64,000 nt of DNA, taken from contig NZ_RCZB01000001.1 in the NCBI RefSeq assembly GCF_006438785.1, forward strand, positions 755,912-819,911, given 5' to 3'. Below are positions 49,700 to 57,661 of the stretch, piece after piece. The number at the start of each line of letters is the position of its first letter. Position 1 is the stretch's first letter. The notes below the pieces were generated by a model. The model saw only the letters and a list, made by a program, of their open reading frames with translations. It searched no databases and was not told the origin of the DNA. This DNA is from Rhodanobacter glycinis. Lineage in GTDB: Bacteria; Pseudomonadota; Gammaproteobacteria; Xanthomonadales; Rhodanobacteraceae. Made by a program: the position numbers and the translations under genes.

Positions 49700-50356
49700 C
49701 TAACCGGCACGACGAAACGTCAGGTTGATGCGGCATTCGCCGAACGCCTGGTGAAGATTCGGCTTGAGCGGCAGCACGCCGTGGTAACGCAGCCGCGCCG
49801 GGCCGCCCCATACGACCACATCGCCATGGGCCAGTGGCACGCGCATCGCGCGATCCGTGCGCTGCATGCCGCCGAACAGGAACACGGCCGGAATGCCCAG
49901 CGATACGGAAACGATCGGCTGCTCGAAGTCGCGCTCGTTGCGATCCTGATGCAGGGTCAGCCGGGTGCCCGGTTCGTAGCGGTTGATCAGGCAGGCATCC
50001 GGCACGAAACCGGAAAAGCCGGCTTGTGCGGCGGCGGCTCCAGCCAGTTCCAGAAAGACATCAGGCATTGGCGGCCACGGTTGGCCGCTATCCGGATCGA
50101 TCGGGTCGTAGCGATAACCGCGCCGGTCGCTGACCCAGCCCAGCGGGCCGGCATTGGTCATGCCCACCGACATGCGGAAGCCGCCCGGCGTGATCAGGTG
50201 ACGGAACGGCGCCTGCGCCGCGATGGTGTCGATCGCCTGCAGCAGCGGCGGCTCGTTCGCCAGCGCAAACCCGCGCAGCACTGCGGCGCCATCGCACAGT
50301 GGTTCGTCCCGGCGCGAGGGATCGGGCACAGCGGGAAACAGATCGGTCGTGATCAT
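49700..50356 (-). CDS. alkB: Alkylated DNA repair dioxygenase AlkB
   Basis: A 218-residue 2OG-Fe(II) oxygenase that oxidatively removes methyl groups from 1-methyladenine and 3-methylcytosine. LINRYEPGTRLTLHQDRNE supplies the HxD iron ligands, RLRYHGV the distal His and RINLTFRR the 2-oxoglutarate-binding arginines. The N-terminal nucleotide-recognition lid (GGFRMSVGMTNAGPLGW) is intact. It overlaps the upstream oxygenase gene by 4 bases. Confidence 0.96.
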   Translation of the reverse strand: MITTDLFPAVPDPSRRDEPLCDGAAVLRGFALANEPPLLQAIDTIAAQAPFRHLITPGGFRMSVGMTNAGPLGWVSDRRGYRYDPIDPDSGQPWPPMPDVFLELAGAAAAQAGFSGFVPDACLINRYEPGTRLTLHQDRNERDFEQPIVSVSLGIPAVFLFGGMQRTDRAMRVPLAHGDVVVWGGPARLRYHGVLPLKPNLHQAFGECRINLTFRRAG

Positions 50357-51099
50357 GTGGCGTCGTGAAAGATGATGCCCAGCGTATGCCGATGACCGCT
50401 GCGTATCCTGCTCACGCCATGCCGCAGATTCACCCGGTAGCTACCGCGCGTACCCTGCACTGGACGCTGGTGCACCGCGAATACCACGGCATCACCTTGG
50501 CGCAGCGGCACCACTTGCGGCCGCGACTGCATGCGCGGGCGCTGCTCGGTCAGCACGAACTCGCCGCCACTGAAATCGCGTTCCGGTTCGGACAGCAGGA
50601 TCGCGAGCTGCAGCGGGAATACATGTTCGCCGTACAAATCCTGATGCAGGCAGTTGTAGTCATCCGCACCGTATTGCAGCAGCAGCAGCGTGGGGCGCTG
50701 CTGGCCGGCGACGTGGCAGCGCTCGATGAACTCGGTGTGCGTGTCCGGGTATCGCACGTCGATCCCCATCGCTGCATTCCAGCGGTTCGCGATCGGCGCC
50801 AGTCGCGGATAGATTGCGGTGCGCAGGGCGGCCACCGTGTCCGGCAACGGATAGCCGAAGTACTTGTACTCACCGCGTCCGAAGCCGTGCCGGCCCATCA
50901 CGACACGACTGCGGAAGAGCCTGTCGTCCGCGTAGAGGGCGGCCAAGGCGCGGCATTCCTGCGGCGACAGCAGGGCTTCGAGCATCGCGCAACCCTGTGC
51001 GTCGAGGTCGTCTGCGATGCCGGCCCAGTCGAAAACCTGCAACCGCATACCGGCGTCATCCGTCGTCGCGACGGGCATCGCGCGCAGCTGTGCGCTCAT
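50353..51099 (-). CDS. Second 2OG-Fe(II) oxygenase of the ada operon
   Basis: A 248-residue protein different from AlkB. CLHQDLYGEHVFPLQ provides HxD and YRVNLRHGVSRIRSGHRHTLGIIFHDA the distal His and 2OG-binding Arg region. This matches a 2OG-Fe(II) oxygenase group commonly found beside ada and alkB in proteobacteria. Its position between ada and alkB, overlapping both by 4 bases, strongly implies a role in alkylation damage, but its substrate is not known to me. Confidence 0.85.
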   Translation of the reverse strand: MSAQLRAMPVATTDDAGMRLQVFDWAGIADDLDAQGCAMLEALLSPQECRALAALYADDRLFRSRVVMGRHGFGRGEYKYFGYPLPDTVAALRTAIYPRLAPIANRWNAAMGIDVRYPDTHTEFIERCHVAGQQRPTLLLLQYGADDYNCLHQDLYGEHVFPLQLAILLSEPERDFSGGEFVLTEQRPRMQSRPQVVPLRQGDAVVFAVHQRPVQGTRGSYRVNLRHGVSRIRSGHRHTLGIIFHDAT

Positions 51100-52175
51100 G
51101 CCTGCGCCTCGCGTGCGAGCAGGACGCGCTTGCGTTCCACGCCCCAGCGATAGCCGGACAGGCCGCCGTCATTGCGCACCACACGATGGCAGGGGATCGC
51201 CACCGCCAGCATGTTCGCTGCACAGGCTCCGGCTACCGCACGCACGGCTTTGGGCGAGCCGATGCGTCGAGCAATGTCGCTGTAACTGACGGTGACGCCA
51301 GCTGGTATGTCGCGCAGCGCCTGCCATACACGCTGCTGGAACGCGGTACCGCGCACATCCAGTGGCAGGTCGAGGCCGAGCGCCGGCGCTTCGACGAAAC
51401 CGACCACCCGCGCCACCAACTGCTCGAACGCGTGATCGCCCCCGATCAGGTTAGCCTTGGGAAAGCGATCCTGCAGGTCGCGGGCCAGCGCATCCGGATC
51501 GTCGCCGAACAGGATTGCGCAGACGCCGCGCCCGCTCTGCGCGACCAGGATGGCGCCCAGCGAGCATTCACCGATCGCGAAGCGGATGTCGTGGTCGACA
51601 CCGCCAGCGCGATAGCTGGACGGCGTCATGCCGAGCATCTGGTTCGACGACTCGTAGAATCGGCTGCTGGCGTTGTAGCCGGCGTCGAAGATCGCTTCGG
51701 TCACGCTGCCGCCCCGATCCAGTTCGCTGCGCACGCGGCTGGCGCGATGGGCTGTGGCGTACTGCTTTGGCGTCAATCCGGTGACAGCCTTGAACACGCG
51801 GTGGAAATGGAACGGGCTCAGGCCACTCGGTTTCGTCAGCTGTTCGAGCGTGGGCGGTGTCTCAGCGTTCTCGATCAGCCGGCAGGCTTCGGTGACCATG
51901 GCGGCGTGCTGTTCCGGCAACGACAGCTGGTCCGGCTTGCAGCGCTTGCATGGACGAAAGCCGGCGCGCTCCGCCGCGGCAGCGGTATCGTGAAACGCCA
52001 CGTTTTCGGGTCGGGCCGGGCGAGCGCCGCAGGAAGGACGGCAGTACACGCGGGTGGTCCTGACGGAATAGAAGAACGTGCCGTCGGCGCGTGCATCGCG
52101 CGCCTGCACCGCGGCCCAGCGCGGGTCAGCCTGTGTGGTGGCGGCAAGTGAGGCATGTTTGTCAGACGTTTTCAT
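51096..52175 (-). CDS. ada: Bifunctional Ada: methyltransferase and transcription activator
   Basis: A 359-residue sensor and repair protein. The N-terminal zinc domain has C45, C49, C76 and C79 (RVYCRPSC and PCKRC), which receive methyl groups from phosphotriesters and turn the protein into an activator. An AraC-type helix-turn-helix follows (TLEQLTKPSGLSPFHFHRVFKAVTG). The C-terminal O6-methylguanine transferase has the acceptor C329 in AIPCHRVVRNDGGLSGYRWG. It heads the operon ada-oxygenase-alkB-alkA-like, each gene overlapping or nearly so. A possible Ada box lies upstream. Confidence 0.97.
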   Translation of the reverse strand: MKTSDKHASLAATTQADPRWAAVQARDARADGTFFYSVRTTRVYCRPSCGARPARPENVAFHDTAAAAERAGFRPCKRCKPDQLSLPEQHAAMVTEACRLIENAETPPTLEQLTKPSGLSPFHFHRVFKAVTGLTPKQYATAHRASRVRSELDRGGSVTEAIFDAGYNASSRFYESSNQMLGMTPSSYRAGGVDHDIRFAIGECSLGAILVAQSGRGVCAILFGDDPDALARDLQDRFPKANLIGGDHAFEQLVARVVGFVEAPALGLDLPLDVRGTAFQQRVWQALRDIPAGVTVSYSDIARRIGSPKAVRAVAGACAANMLAVAIPCHRVVRNDGGLSGYRWGVERKRVLLAREAQA

Positions 52176-52248
52176 GGGAGTTCTCTCCGATAGATTATCG
52201 CGTGCTGCCCAATCTACGGATCGGTGGTGCCTGCGACACTCCGGGTCT

Positions 52249-52256
52249 TGCGCTTG
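52249..52256 (-). promoter_or_regulatory. Possible Ada box
   Basis: On the minus strand the sequence reads CAAGCGCA, 7 of 8 matches to the E. coli Ada box AAAGCGCA, about 75 bases before the ada start. A GATAAT (52194-52199) could be the -10 with no good -35, as expected for an activator-dependent promoter. Eight-base matches are common, so this is tentative. Confidence 0.35.
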
Positions 52257-52268
52257 AATTCGTGTGAT

Positions 52269-53276
52269 TCACCATTGCAGCACGAGCTTGCCGATATGCG
52301 CGCTGCTTTCCATCAGCGCATGCGCCTGGGCCGCCTCGGCAGCCGGGAACACCTGATGGATCACCGGCCGCAGCTTGCCAGCCTCGAGCAACGGCCAGAC
52401 CTTGTCGTGCAGCTGGCGGGCAAGCGCGCCCTTGAACGCGACCGGGCGCACCCGCAGCGTCGAACCGGTGAGGGTGAGCCGGCGGCGCATGATCGTCGCC
52501 GCGTCGATGCCGGCCTTGCTGCCGCCCAGCGTGGCGATCAAGACCAACCGGCCGCCTTCGGCCAATGCGTCGATTTCGCGCGGAATGTAATCGCCAGCGA
52601 CCATGTCGAGGATCACGTCCACGCCGCGGCCATCGGTGACCTGTTTCACCACCGCGACAAAATCCTCGTCGCGGTAGTTGATCGCGAGCTCTGCACCGAG
52701 CTGCACGCACGCCGCGCACTTCTCCGCGCTGCCGGCGGTGGCGAATACGCGATGACCGAACGCATGCGCCAGCTGGATCGCAGTGACGCCGATGCCGCTG
52801 GAACCACCCTGCACCAGCAGGGTTTCGTGGATGCCGCCTTCGCCATGACCGAGCTGGCCGCGATCGAACACGTTGCTCCACACGGTGAAGTAATTCTCCG
52901 GCAACGCGGCCGCCTCGATCAGCGACAGTCCGCCCGGCACCGGCAGGCACTGCGCCAGCGGCGCCACCACGTATTCCGCGTAGCCGCCGCCGGCGAGCAG
53001 GGCGCACACGGCATTGCCACGTCTGAGGCCGAACGGGTTGTCCCCATCGAAGTCGCCATCCACCAGTTCGCCGGCCACCTCCAGGCCGGGCAGGTCGGAC
53101 GCATCCGGTGGCGGTGCGTAATGCCCCTGTCGCTGGAACACGTCCGGCCGGTTCACGCCGGATGCCGCTACCTTGATCAGCACCTCGCCCGGCCCGGCTT
53201 GCGGGATCGGGCGCCGCGCCAGCTGCAGGACGTCCGGTGCGCCGAAGCGGGTGATCTCGATGGCTCGCATGGTCAT
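52269..53276 (-). CDS. NAD(P)H:quinone oxidoreductase (zinc-free MDR family)
   Basis: A 335-residue medium-chain reductase of the quinone oxidoreductase/PIG3 type. ASGVNRPDVFQRQGHY replaces the zinc-ligand region of alcohol dehydrogenases. LLVQGGSSGIGVTAIQLAHAFG is the NADPH loop. MTMRAIEITRFGAPDVLQLA is the usual start; ATG 53270 is equally possible. It ends 93 bases before ada on the same strand and is divergent from the mannosidase operon. It probably detoxifies quinones or enones. Confidence 0.9.
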   Translation of the reverse strand: MTMRAIEITRFGAPDVLQLARRPIPQAGPGEVLIKVAASGVNRPDVFQRQGHYAPPPDASDLPGLEVAGELVDGDFDGDNPFGLRRGNAVCALLAGGGYAEYVVAPLAQCLPVPGGLSLIEAAALPENYFTVWSNVFDRGQLGHGEGGIHETLLVQGGSSGIGVTAIQLAHAFGHRVFATAGSAEKCAACVQLGAELAINYRDEDFVAVVKQVTDGRGVDVILDMVAGDYIPREIDALAEGGRLVLIATLGGSKAGIDAATIMRRRLTLTGSTLRVRPVAFKGALARQLHDKVWPLLEAGKLRPVIHQVFPAAEAAQAHALMESSAHIGKLVLQW

Positions 53277-53473
53277 GACGGTTTCGCCTGGTGAATCAGT
53301 AATCAGACACTGGCGCCGATGCGCGATATATCAAGTGTCCGCATTGCACGGCACGGGAGGCTCGACCCGTGCGGAAAGTCAGATTTACCGCGCGCCTGAT
53401 CGCGTATACCTTCATGGAGTCGTTGCATGGAAAATCCGCAACGGCGCCATATCATCTGGCCAAAGGCTCGCGC

Positions 53474-56185
53474 ATGACGAAGCATGGGATGCGACAGGGC
53501 AGGGATGTCTCCTCAACCGCCGCGGTCTTCCTGCGTGGGCGCATGGCGATCCTGGTCCTGTTCGCATGGGCATGCAGCGTGGGCACGGTCATGGCGGCCA
53601 CGCAGACGCTCGCTACAGGTTGGCGCTTTCGCCTGCTGCCCGGCTCGGCAGCCGTGCAGGCGCATCCGGAAGCGGCAGCATGGCGCACCGCCCGCGTGCC
53701 GGGCAGCGTGCAGACCGACCTGCTGGCCGCCGGTGCGATCGGCGGCCCGTTCGATCGGGACAACGAGGCCCGGCTGCGATGGATCGGCCTGGCGGACTGG
53801 CAGTATCAATTGCCGCTGACGGTCGATGAAGCGACGCTGCGGCGCGATCACGTGGACCTGGTCTTCGATGGGCTGGATACCTTTGCCGATGTCTCGCTCA
53901 ATGGCCGCGAGCTGCTGGCCGCCGACAACATGTTCCGACGCTGGCGGGTGCCGGTGAAGGACGTGCTGCACGCAGGTGGCAACACGCTGCTGGTCACGCT
54001 GCATTCGCCGATCACCCGGCTGCAGCCATGGCTGCTGCGGCAGCCCCATGCGTTGCCGGGCGAATTCGATTCCGCGTTCGGCGACGAGCCGAAAGGCCGG
54101 CAGACGTCCAACTACGTGCGCAAGGCCAATTACCAGTACGGCTGGGACTGGGGTCCGCGCTACGTCACCGAGGGCATCTGGCAGCCGGTGCATCTGGAAA
54201 GCTGGGACGATCTGCGGCTGGCGGATTTCCATATCGCGCAGCAGCATGTCGATGCGGATGTCGCGCAGTTGCTGGCGCAGTTCGATATCCGTGCCGACCA
54301 TGCTGGCAAAGCCCGGCTGCAGCTGACGTGGAGTGCGCCCGACGGCATTCCTCACAGCACGACGCTGGAGAAATCGCTGGAGGCGGGCGACAACCATCTC
54401 GATCTGCCCGTGCGCATCGAACACCCGCAACGCTGGTGGCCGGCCGGCTACGGTGCGCCGAATCTGTATCACTTCCACGCCGATGTCGTCGTCGACGGAA
54501 AGATCGTCGCCAGCAGCGAGCGCGACACCGGACTGCGCAGTGTGGAACTGCGGCGGCAGCGTGATCGCTGGGGGCGCAGCTTCGCCTTCGTGGTCAACGG
54601 CGTGCCGATCTTCGCCAAGGGCGCCAACCTGATTCCGTTCGACAGCTTTCCCGAGCGCGTCACCGAGGCGCGCATGCAGCAGATCCTGCAGTCCGCGCGC
54701 GACGCCAACATGAACATGCTGCGCGTGTGGGGAGGCGGCTACTACCAGAGCGATGCGTTCTACGCGATGGCCGACCGGCTAGGCCTGATGATCTGGCAGG
54801 ACTTCATGTTCGGCGGCGCGGTTCCGCCGTATGACGACGCGTTCCGCGAGAACACGCGGATCGAGGCGACCGAGCAGGTCATGCGCCTGCGCGACCATCC
54901 CAGCATCGTGTTGTGGTGCGGCAACAACGAAGTGCAGACGGGCTGGGAGTCCTGGCCGGATCGGAAGGCGTTCGCACAGGCGATCGGACCGGCCGAACGC
55001 GCGCGCGTCGAGCGCGGCATGCGCACTCTGTTCGGCGAAACCTTGCGCGGTGTGGTGCAGCGCTACGCGCCGGACGTGCCGTACTGGGCCAGTTCGCCGA
55101 GCACGGATTTCGACGGACCCGCCAACGTGCCGGATGACGGCGACATGCATGTATGGGATGTCTGGGCCGGCTCCGCACCGATCGAGGACTATCTGAAGAC
55201 CACGCCGCGGTTCCAGTCCGAGTACGGCCTGCAGTCGTTGCCGGCGCTGGCGACGATCCAGACCTTCGCCGCGCCGGCCGACCTGTCGCCGGATTCGCCG
55301 GTGATGCGCGCGCACCAGAAATTCGACGGCGGCAATGGCAACCAGCGCCTGCTGCTCTACATCCGCAAGTACTACGGCGAGCCGAAGGATTTCGCCTCCT
55401 TCATCTACCTCAGCCAGGTGATGCAGGCCGAGGGCATCGAGCTGGCCGCGGATCATCTGCGCAGCGCGCGACCGCAAAGCATGGGCTCGCTGTACTGGCA
55501 GCTCAACGACGTATGGCCCGGGGCATCGTGGTCCAGCATCGATTATTTCGGGCGCTGGAAGGCGCTGCAATTCCATGCGCGCCGTTTCTACGCGCCGCTG
55601 CGGGTGGCGCCGATCCGCCGCGACGGGCGCACCGAAGTGTTTCTGGTTTCCGATCGAACCACGCCGCTGGATGCGCAGTTGCGCACGCGCGTGATGGACA
55701 TGGATGGACGGCTGCTGCACGAGCATGTCGACACGGTGCATGTGCCTGTGCTGGCCAGCAGCCGTGCCGCCGAGCTGACCGATGCGGCGCTGCTGCAGGG
55801 CACCGATCCGCAGCGCAGCTTCGCCGTGTTCGAACTGGTCGGGCAGGGCAGGCTGCTATCGCGTCATCTGCTCTACTTCGAGCCTGCACTCAGATTGCAG
55901 CTGCCCGATCCGGGGCTGCACGCCGAGCTCGTCGACAGCGGCCACGGCATCGTGCTGAAGGTGCGTGCGGAGCGCCTTGCGCGCGAGGTCTGGATCGATT
56001 TCGGTACGCTCGATGCGCAGGTCTCCGACAATGCGTTCGACCTGTTGCCCGGTGAGCATGTCGAACTGCAGGTCACCGGCACGGCTGGCATTGCATCGTT
56101 GCGCGATGCACTGCATGTGCGTTCGCTGTTCGGTGCCACCATGCGCGAAAGCGCACCAACCACCCCGGAGACGGCACGACCATGA
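53474..56185 (+). CDS. Beta-mannosidase (GH2), exported
   Basis: A 903-residue glycosidase. A long basic N-region leads to a hydrophobic segment (AILVLFAWACSVGTVMAA), so export is likely. The GH2 sugar-binding, immunoglobulin and barrel domains are in order. E486 in WCGNNEVQ is the acid/base and E583 in FQSEYGLQS the nucleophile. It removes terminal beta-linked mannose, as in the core of N-glycans or in mannans. ATG 53474 was preferred (AAAGG upstream); ATG 53543 would give a shorter signal peptide. A palindrome (GCACGGG/CCCGTGC, 53351-53372) in the upstream region may be an operator. It overlaps the GH125 gene by 4 bases. Confidence 0.92.
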   Translation: MTKHGMRQGRDVSSTAAVFLRGRMAILVLFAWACSVGTVMAATQTLATGWRFRLLPGSAAVQAHPEAAAWRTARVPGSVQTDLLAAGAIGGPFDRDNEARLRWIGLADWQYQLPLTVDEATLRRDHVDLVFDGLDTFADVSLNGRELLAADNMFRRWRVPVKDVLHAGGNTLLVTLHSPITRLQPWLLRQPHALPGEFDSAFGDEPKGRQTSNYVRKANYQYGWDWGPRYVTEGIWQPVHLESWDDLRLADFHIAQQHVDADVAQLLAQFDIRADHAGKARLQLTWSAPDGIPHSTTLEKSLEAGDNHLDLPVRIEHPQRWWPAGYGAPNLYHFHADVVVDGKIVASSERDTGLRSVELRRQRDRWGRSFAFVVNGVPIFAKGANLIPFDSFPERVTEARMQQILQSARDANMNMLRVWGGGYYQSDAFYAMADRLGLMIWQDFMFGGAVPPYDDAFRENTRIEATEQVMRLRDHPSIVLWCGNNEVQTGWESWPDRKAFAQAIGPAERARVERGMRTLFGETLRGVVQRYAPDVPYWASSPSTDFDGPANVPDDGDMHVWDVWAGSAPIEDYLKTTPRFQSEYGLQSLPALATIQTFAAPADLSPDSPVMRAHQKFDGGNGNQRLLLYIRKYYGEPKDFASFIYLSQVMQAEGIELAADHLRSARPQSMGSLYWQLNDVWPGASWSSIDYFGRWKALQFHARRFYAPLRVAPIRRDGRTEVFLVSDRTTPLDAQLRTRVMDMDGRLLHEHVDTVHVPVLASSRAAELTDAALLQGTDPQRSFAVFELVGQGRLLSRHLLYFEPALRLQLPDPGLHAELVDSGHGIVLKVRAERLAREVWIDFGTLDAQVSDNAFDLLPGEHVELQVTGTAGIASLRDALHVRSLFGATMRESAPTTPETARP

Positions 56186-57621
56186 TTACTTCGCGCCGCT
56201 CCCTGCTGAAGTTGATGGCCGGCGCCGCCGGTGGCGTGATGCTGGGACGCATGCCGATGGCACAGGCTGCGCCGCGCTATATCAGTCATCGCCCGCCGAT
56301 CGGCCAGCGCAAGTTCGTCAGTCCGGCCGTGGAAGCGCTAATCGCCCGCACCAAGGCGAAGATCGGCGACCCCGAACTGGCGTGGCTGTTCGAGAACTGC
56401 TACCCGAACACGCTGGACACCACGGTGCAGCTGGGCAGCCTGCATGGCAAGCCGGACACCTTCATCGTCACCGGCGATATCGATGCGATGTGGCTGCGTG
56501 ATTCCTCCGCGCAAGTGTGGCCATACGTGCCGCTGGCGGCGCACGACGAATCACTGCGCCGGCTGTTTCGCGGCCTGATCCGGCGCCATGCGCTGTGCAT
56601 CTCGATCGACCCGTACGCCAATGCGTTCCTGCCCGACCCGCAGGCGAAGACACCGCTGTCGTGGGCGCAACAGGACCTCACCGAGATGCATGCGGGCGTG
56701 GCCGAACGCAAATGGGAGATCGACTCGCTGTGCTATCCGATCCGGCTCGCGCATGCCTACTGGCAGGCCACCGGCGACCGTCGGCCGTTCGATGATGACT
56801 GGCGCGCCGCGATGCATGCGGTGCTGGCGACCTTCCGCGAACAGCAGCGCAAGCACGGTCCCGGTCCATACCACTTCCAGCGACCTTCGGCCAACCCGAC
56901 CGATACCCAGTTCCTCGGCGGCTACGGCAATCCGACCCGTGCCGTCGGGCTGATCCATGCGATGTTCCGTCCGTCGGACGACGCCTGCATCTATCTGCTG
57001 TCGATCCCCGGCAACCTGTTCGCGGTGAGCTCGTTGCGACAGCTGGCGCAACTGGCAACGGCGCTGCACGACGACCGCGCCTTCGCCACCGAGTGCAACG
57101 CACTGGCCGACGAGATCGAGCGTGCGCTGCAGGAGTTCGGCGTGATGCACGACGAGCACGGCAACGAGTTCTGGGCCTACGAAGTCGATGGCTATGGCAA
57201 TCAGTTGTTCATGGACGACGCCAACGCACCGGGCTTGTCAAGCCTGGCCTACCTCCGCTGTTGCCGCAGCGACGATGCGCGCTACCGGCGCAGTCGCGAG
57301 CTGGCATGGAGTTCGCGCAACCCGTATTTCTTCCACGGCAGCGCAGCGCAGGGCATCGGCGGTCCGCATGAGGGCTTGCGCATGATCTGGCCGATGTCGA
57401 TCATCATGCGCGGATTGACCAGTGACGACGACGGCGAGATCCGCCAATGCCTGCACTGGCTGAAGACCACCCACGCCGGCACCGGCTTCATGCACGAGGC
57501 CTTCGATCAGGACGATCCGGCACACTTCACCCGCACGTGGTTCGCCTGGGCCAATACCCTGTTCGGCGAACTGATCGTGCAACTGGCGGCGCAGCGACCG
57601 GAGCTGTTGCGGCGCGCATGA
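56182..57621 (+). CDS. Exo-alpha-1,6-mannosidase (GH125), Tat-exported
   Basis: A 479-residue enzyme. The N-terminus MITSRRSLLKLMAGAAGG is a twin-arginine signal (SRRSLLK), so it probably folds before export. TGDIDAMWLRDSSAQVWPY and the later GFMHEAFDQDDPAHFTRTWFAWAN are family-typical segments holding the acidic catalytic residues. GH125 enzymes cleave alpha-1,6-mannose without calcium. It lies between GH2 and GH92 genes and overlaps the former. Confidence 0.92.
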   Translation: MITSRRSLLKLMAGAAGGVMLGRMPMAQAAPRYISHRPPIGQRKFVSPAVEALIARTKAKIGDPELAWLFENCYPNTLDTTVQLGSLHGKPDTFIVTGDIDAMWLRDSSAQVWPYVPLAAHDESLRRLFRGLIRRHALCISIDPYANAFLPDPQAKTPLSWAQQDLTEMHAGVAERKWEIDSLCYPIRLAHAYWQATGDRRPFDDDWRAAMHAVLATFREQQRKHGPGPYHFQRPSANPTDTQFLGGYGNPTRAVGLIHAMFRPSDDACIYLLSIPGNLFAVSSLRQLAQLATALHDDRAFATECNALADEIERALQEFGVMHDEHGNEFWAYEVDGYGNQLFMDDANAPGLSSLAYLRCCRSDDARYRRSRELAWSSRNPYFFHGSAAQGIGGPHEGLRMIWPMSIIMRGLTSDDDGEIRQCLHWLKTTHAGTGFMHEAFDQDDPAHFTRTWFAWANTLFGELIVQLAAQRPELLRRA

Positions 57622-57661
57622 ATACCCCGAGCCATCCCGAATACGCAATGGAGAACGCACC

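Noticed and set aside
53351..53372. GCACGGG/CCCGTGC palindrome upstream of the mannosidase operon
   Set aside because: A 7-bp arm with an 8-base gap is not strong evidence for an operator in such GC-rich DNA; mentioned only as a possibility.
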